Below, one piece after another: positions 61,109-64,000 of a stretch of 64,000 nucleotides of DNA. Within the stretch, counting starts at the first letter, position 1. Each line of letters opens with the position of its first letter. Position numbers and translations under genes: made by a program. The stretch comes from NORP309 sp964352735 (GTDB lineage Bacteria > Pseudomonadota > Gammaproteobacteria > Xanthomonadales > Marinicellaceae): NCBI GenBank assembly GCA_964352735.1, contig CAYGTC010000018.1, positions 1 to 64,000 on the forward strand, in the 5' to 3' direction. The notes below the pieces were generated by a model, which made no database searches, had not been told where the DNA came from, and saw only the letters and a list, made by a program, of their open reading frames with translations.

Positions 61109-64000
61109 TTATTCTTTTATCACCATCTTGGGACCTGTTGCGCCAACTGCTCTGATCTCAGGCCGATACATGTCTTCTACTAAAGTTGGAGGCACAACGT
61201 AAGTACCGGGGGTGACGGCTCGCGCTAAATAAAATAAGTGACTCGGTTGATATCGGGATAAAGCAAAAGCTGTGACAAAACGGTCATCACGGTATTCTTG
61301 ATGATTAACCTGATTATACCTCTGCCATTGATGAATGAATTGCTTTCCAATTTTCAAATCTGTAATCTTCATGGCATGCGGCAAATTTTGGTTTTCCAAC
61401 TCTAACCCGGCAGGCAACAACTCAACCAACATTGTATCAGGCAAATGATTGTTCTGCTTATCTAAATTGACCTCCACATGCACCAATAACATATCACCAG
61501 AGTAAATATTTTTTAAGTCTATTTTTTGCCCACTGGTATCATAATAATGTCTTGTGATTCGAATGCCATTACTGGAAGGTTCTGCTTTACTCAAATAACC
61601 CTGTACTTTTAAATCAACATATAATGGTTTCTCACTGGAATTGGTCACCGAAAAACTTTCTTTGGCCTCTTCATCTGACCATACTTTAATAAAGTCATTG
61701 GCTTGTTGATATGGTTTTTCACTGTTCTGTCTATTGAGCATTAAAGACCATCTATCATTCACATTTTTATTGCTTTGTAAGACTTTTGCCAATTTAAATA
61801 ACGATAACCGTTCTTGTGTTGACAACCATCTTTTGTTCTTCAATTCATCAAGTATTACAGAAACCAACTCTAGGCCTGTTTTTGGTAATTGGCCGGTTAA
61901 TTGACTCTCCCTACTCAGCCTTGCCACTTGAGATAAGTCTCTGATTTGTGAACCATAATCCCCAAGGTAGCCTTTAGTTTCATAAGAAAAGTCAAAAGCC
62001 TTCAACCACGCTTCATTGGCTCTGCGTTGATCACCCATCAGTTCTAATGCCATAGCCAAATGAGCCAATGGCAAGGCACTCTTGGCTTGCAAATGCTGTT
62101 TATCATATAATTGGCGAACATCTTGTAAACTGATGTTTTTAGTACTTGCCAAAATATAAGCAGCATACGCTTTGTATGACAATTGATAATGGCCTTTGTG
62201 ACTTAAATACTGAGCCAAATCTGAGGATACTCTTTGTGTACTTCTGATGTAACTTTTCATTCGTTTGATGGCTTTATCGAGTGCCGACTTAGGAACACCA
62301 TAACCCATTTTTTGCGCATTTAATAAAAAATCCATTGCATAAGATGTCAGCCACTTTTCTTCTCGTGAATTATTATTCCATAATCCAAAACTGCCATCAT
62401 AACGTTGCATACCCAAAATTCGACTGATGGCACCATCAATCAATTGATGACGCTCATTAAATATCTTTTTGCCTTTATCATCGCCCAATAAACGGTAATC
62501 AGACTCTTCTATACCTAACAATGGCCAAGCCCTTGAAGAGGTTTGCTCCAAACAACCATAAGGGTATTGAATCAGATCCTTAAAATGCTCATCAGCATTC
62601 AATACCGGAGTATTTGATACTTTTAAAATGCTTTTTAAGCTTTTTTCATCAAATTTATCCAGCATACCGTCATTTGAATCAAATCGTCCTCCAGCTGTTA
62701 ACACATGAGTCATGCTATCTGTCACAGCAGGAAAGGCTGGGCGAATGCCCAATTGCCATGACTTGTTCATTTCGTACATTTCATGAGTTGTGCCATCTTC
62801 AACTTGTGCAATGACTGTAATTGAGCCCTGACCATTATGAACAAGTGCATTCAGAGGAACGCTAAGAATTTTCTTCTGCTGTGCAGCCAAGGTCAGATTA
62901 ACTTGTTTTTGATAAGATCCCAAAGCATCATCAACACTGAGATTAAGCACAATACTTTGTTCTGTTTTTTCTGTGTTATGAACATCAATGGTTGCAGAAG
63001 ATTGATCTCCTATGGCCATAAATCTAGGCATGGATGCAGAAATCACCACCGGTGCAGCGACTTTCATTAGAGACTGCTTGGCGCTGAACTGGTCATCGTT
63101 AAAAGCCAGGGCCATTAATCTCAATTCACCATTAAAATAAGGCACATCAATGCTCACTTGTGCTTGCCCCTTATCATCAAAAGTAATTTTATTGCTGAGA
63201 TATGAAACAATTTGCACCTCAGATGATGGCGCATCGCCACCTCTATTGAGGTCCTGATCACCACCAAATTTTTGTTTGGCATTTTTACCATCACTCAATG
63301 CAATAATCGAACCATAAATGTCCCGCAATGCGGCTTGATAACCACGTTTCGCAAAAAACCATTCAAATGGGTCGGGAGTGTCAAAATTACTGACATTCAA
63401 CACCCCTGTATCAACCGCAGCAAGCGTGGCATAAACTGGTTTATTTGCATCATAGTCATTGATTGATAAATTAACAACCACTGTTGAATCGGGTAACATT
63501 TTTTGTGGGTGATCGATGTTAATGTCAATTTTCCTGTCCTGACGATCAAACGGCATATGAATCACGCCGATAGATCTGGCAGGCAAATGTTGGCGACTCA
63601 TATCGCCTTTACGTATCACCATAACTGTGGTATGTAGGTCATGCCTTTTCCAATTACCATCAATGGGAATCAAAATATTCTGTTGTTGGGAATCCATTGC
63701 AAAACTCTTTTTCCACAATACATGATCACTTTCAACAGTAACCACTGCCGTACCCGCATAAGGTGCTGTGATCTGAAGTTCGGCTTCTGTATCCGCTTTT
63801 AAGTAATCCAACTGCCAAGCCAAACTGACTTCATCAGGACGTTCTGCTCTATTGTCGTTACCACCATACCAATGCCATCCTGAAAAGAAACGATAACTGC
63901 TGAGCAATTGTTGGGACTGATTGCGTATCTCAAGGCGATAATTTCCAAAGTCCAAAGGCAGGTTCACCATTGTCTTAGTATCTTTTTTAATGGTAATAAC
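61109..64000 (-). CDS. yfhM: Bacterial alpha-2-macroglobulin (YfhM-like), 5' end outside window
   Basis: The visible part is at least 963 codons; the frame is open through the window edge, so the Met at 63970 is internal and the N-terminal half is missing (the full family is about 1,600 residues). The C-terminal half has MG-type beta domains, then the thioester motif GCLEQ (complement near 62555) in YPYGCLEQTSSRAWP, an alpha-helical TED with the repeated QR(Y/V)DGSFGLW region, and a receptor-binding-like domain ending YRPEIRAVGATG. It would trap proteases in the periplasm in partnership with PBP1C, which repairs the wall. The thioester is intact, so this is the YfhM class and not the thioester-less form. 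Two extra genes separate it from pbpC. Confidence 0.93.
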   Translation of the reverse strand, partial: VITIKKDTKTMVNLPLDFGNYRLEIRNQSQQLLSSYRFFSGWHWYGGNDNRAERPDEVSLAWQLDYLKADTEAELQITAPYAGTAVVTVESDHVLWKKSFAMDSQQQNILIPIDGNWKRHDLHTTVMVIRKGDMSRQHLPARSIGVIHMPFDRQDRKIDINIDHPQKMLPDSTVVVNLSINDYDANKPVYATLAAVDTGVLNVSNFDTPDPFEWFFAKRGYQAALRDIYGSIIALSDGKNAKQKFGGDQDLNRGGDAPSSEVQIVSYLSNKITFDDKGQAQVSIDVPYFNGELRLMALAFNDDQFSAKQSLMKVAAPVVISASMPRFMAIGDQSSATIDVHNTEKTEQSIVLNLSVDDALGSYQKQVNLTLAAQQKKILSVPLNALVHNGQGSITVIAQVEDGTTHEMYEMNKSWQLGIRPAFPAVTDSMTHVLTAGGRFDSNDGMLDKFDEKSLKSILKVSNTPVLNADEHFKDLIQYPYGCLEQTSSRAWPLLGIEESDYRLLGDDKGKKIFNERHQLIDGAISRILGMQRYDGSFGLWNNNSREEKWLTSYAMDFLLNAQKMGYGVPKSALDKAIKRMKSYIRSTQRVSSDLAQYLSHKGHYQLSYKAYAAYILASTKNISLQDVRQLYDKQHLQAKSALPLAHLAMALELMGDQRRANEAWLKAFDFSYETKGYLGDYGSQIRDLSQVARLSRESQLTGQLPKTGLELVSVILDELKNKRWLSTQERLSLFKLAKVLQSNKNVNDRWSLMLNRQNSEKPYQQANDFIKVWSDEEAKESFSVTNSSEKPLYVDLKVQGYLSKAEPSSNGIRITRHYYDTSGQKIDLKNIYSGDMLLVHVEVNLDKQNNHLPDTMLVELLPAGLELENQNLPHAMKITDLKIGKQFIHQWQRYNQVNHQEYRDDRFVTAFALSRYQPSHLFYLARAVTPGTYVVPPTLVEDMYRPEIRAVGATGPKMVIKE

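Overview
The window is A+T-rich chromosomal DNA, dense with genes, from a Gram-negative bacterium. The gene set (htpG, lgt, orn, rsgA, tyrA as a chorismate mutase-prephenate dehydrogenase fusion, PBP1C with a bacterial alpha-2-macroglobulin, PreT/PreA) points to a free-living, aerobic, probably marine gammaproteobacterium. Three secreted proteins carry a short IFxxGF(E/D)-like motif that I associate with Marinicella and relatives, so that lineage is my best guess (inference). I see no rRNA, tRNA, CRISPR array or complete insertion sequence.

Layout. 0-10.5 kb: an FG-GAP repeat protein, htpG with a heat-shock-like promoter, an M48 membrane protease, a CsgG-like protein, tyrA, a decayed antiporter remnant, a FimT-like pseudopilin, lgt and a K+ channel. 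10.7-19.3 kb: a reductive pyrimidine catabolism operon (preT, preA, beta-alanine-type aminotransferase, malonate-semialdehyde dehydrogenase, a GNAT, beta-ureidopropionase, NCS1 permease) with no dihydropyrimidinase. 19.7-31.6 kb: a secreted-protein block with a ~2,500-residue SdrD-repeat/C25 peptidase, a DUF1800-DUF1501 pair and a two-domain cupredoxin, the last two transcription units diverging around a CRP-type site. 31.6-38.5 kb: zinc-finger membrane protein, rhomboid, SufU-like scaffold, Bax-inhibitor-1 protein, orn, rsgA, Nudix hydrolase. 38.8-46 kb: threonine aldolase, then a hybrid two-component regulator divergent from a three-gene exported redox cluster: a copper-amine-oxidase-like lipoprotein that seems to have lost its copper ligands, a beta-propeller protein and a cytochrome c lipoprotein. 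46-54 kb: EamA exporter, class V aminotransferase, secreted cyclophilin, and a tail-collar x3/DUF6916-like/GNAT operon. 54.8-64 kb: hydrolase-OsmC fusion, GNAT, pbpC, GNAT, acyltransferase and the alpha-2-macroglobulin, which runs off the window.

Intergenic DNA is informative. A family of small inverted-repeat elements flanked by TA dinucleotides (full copies near 7.5, 10.5 and 19.4 kb, partial copies near 27.4 and 56.3 kb) sits just past the 3' ends of genes; one copy supplies a gene's stop codon. A second short element with GAGACCTTTGC-like ends lies at 51.6 kb. Several gaps contain decayed coding sequence, the clearest being a cation/proton antiporter remnant at 7.6-7.9 kb.

The best candidate for an undescribed system is the amine-oxidase-like / propeller / cytochrome c cluster (42.8-45.9 kb) with its divergent hybrid regulator. 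The tail-collar/GNAT operon and the TA-flanked repeat family come next. All family calls were made by eye without database searches.
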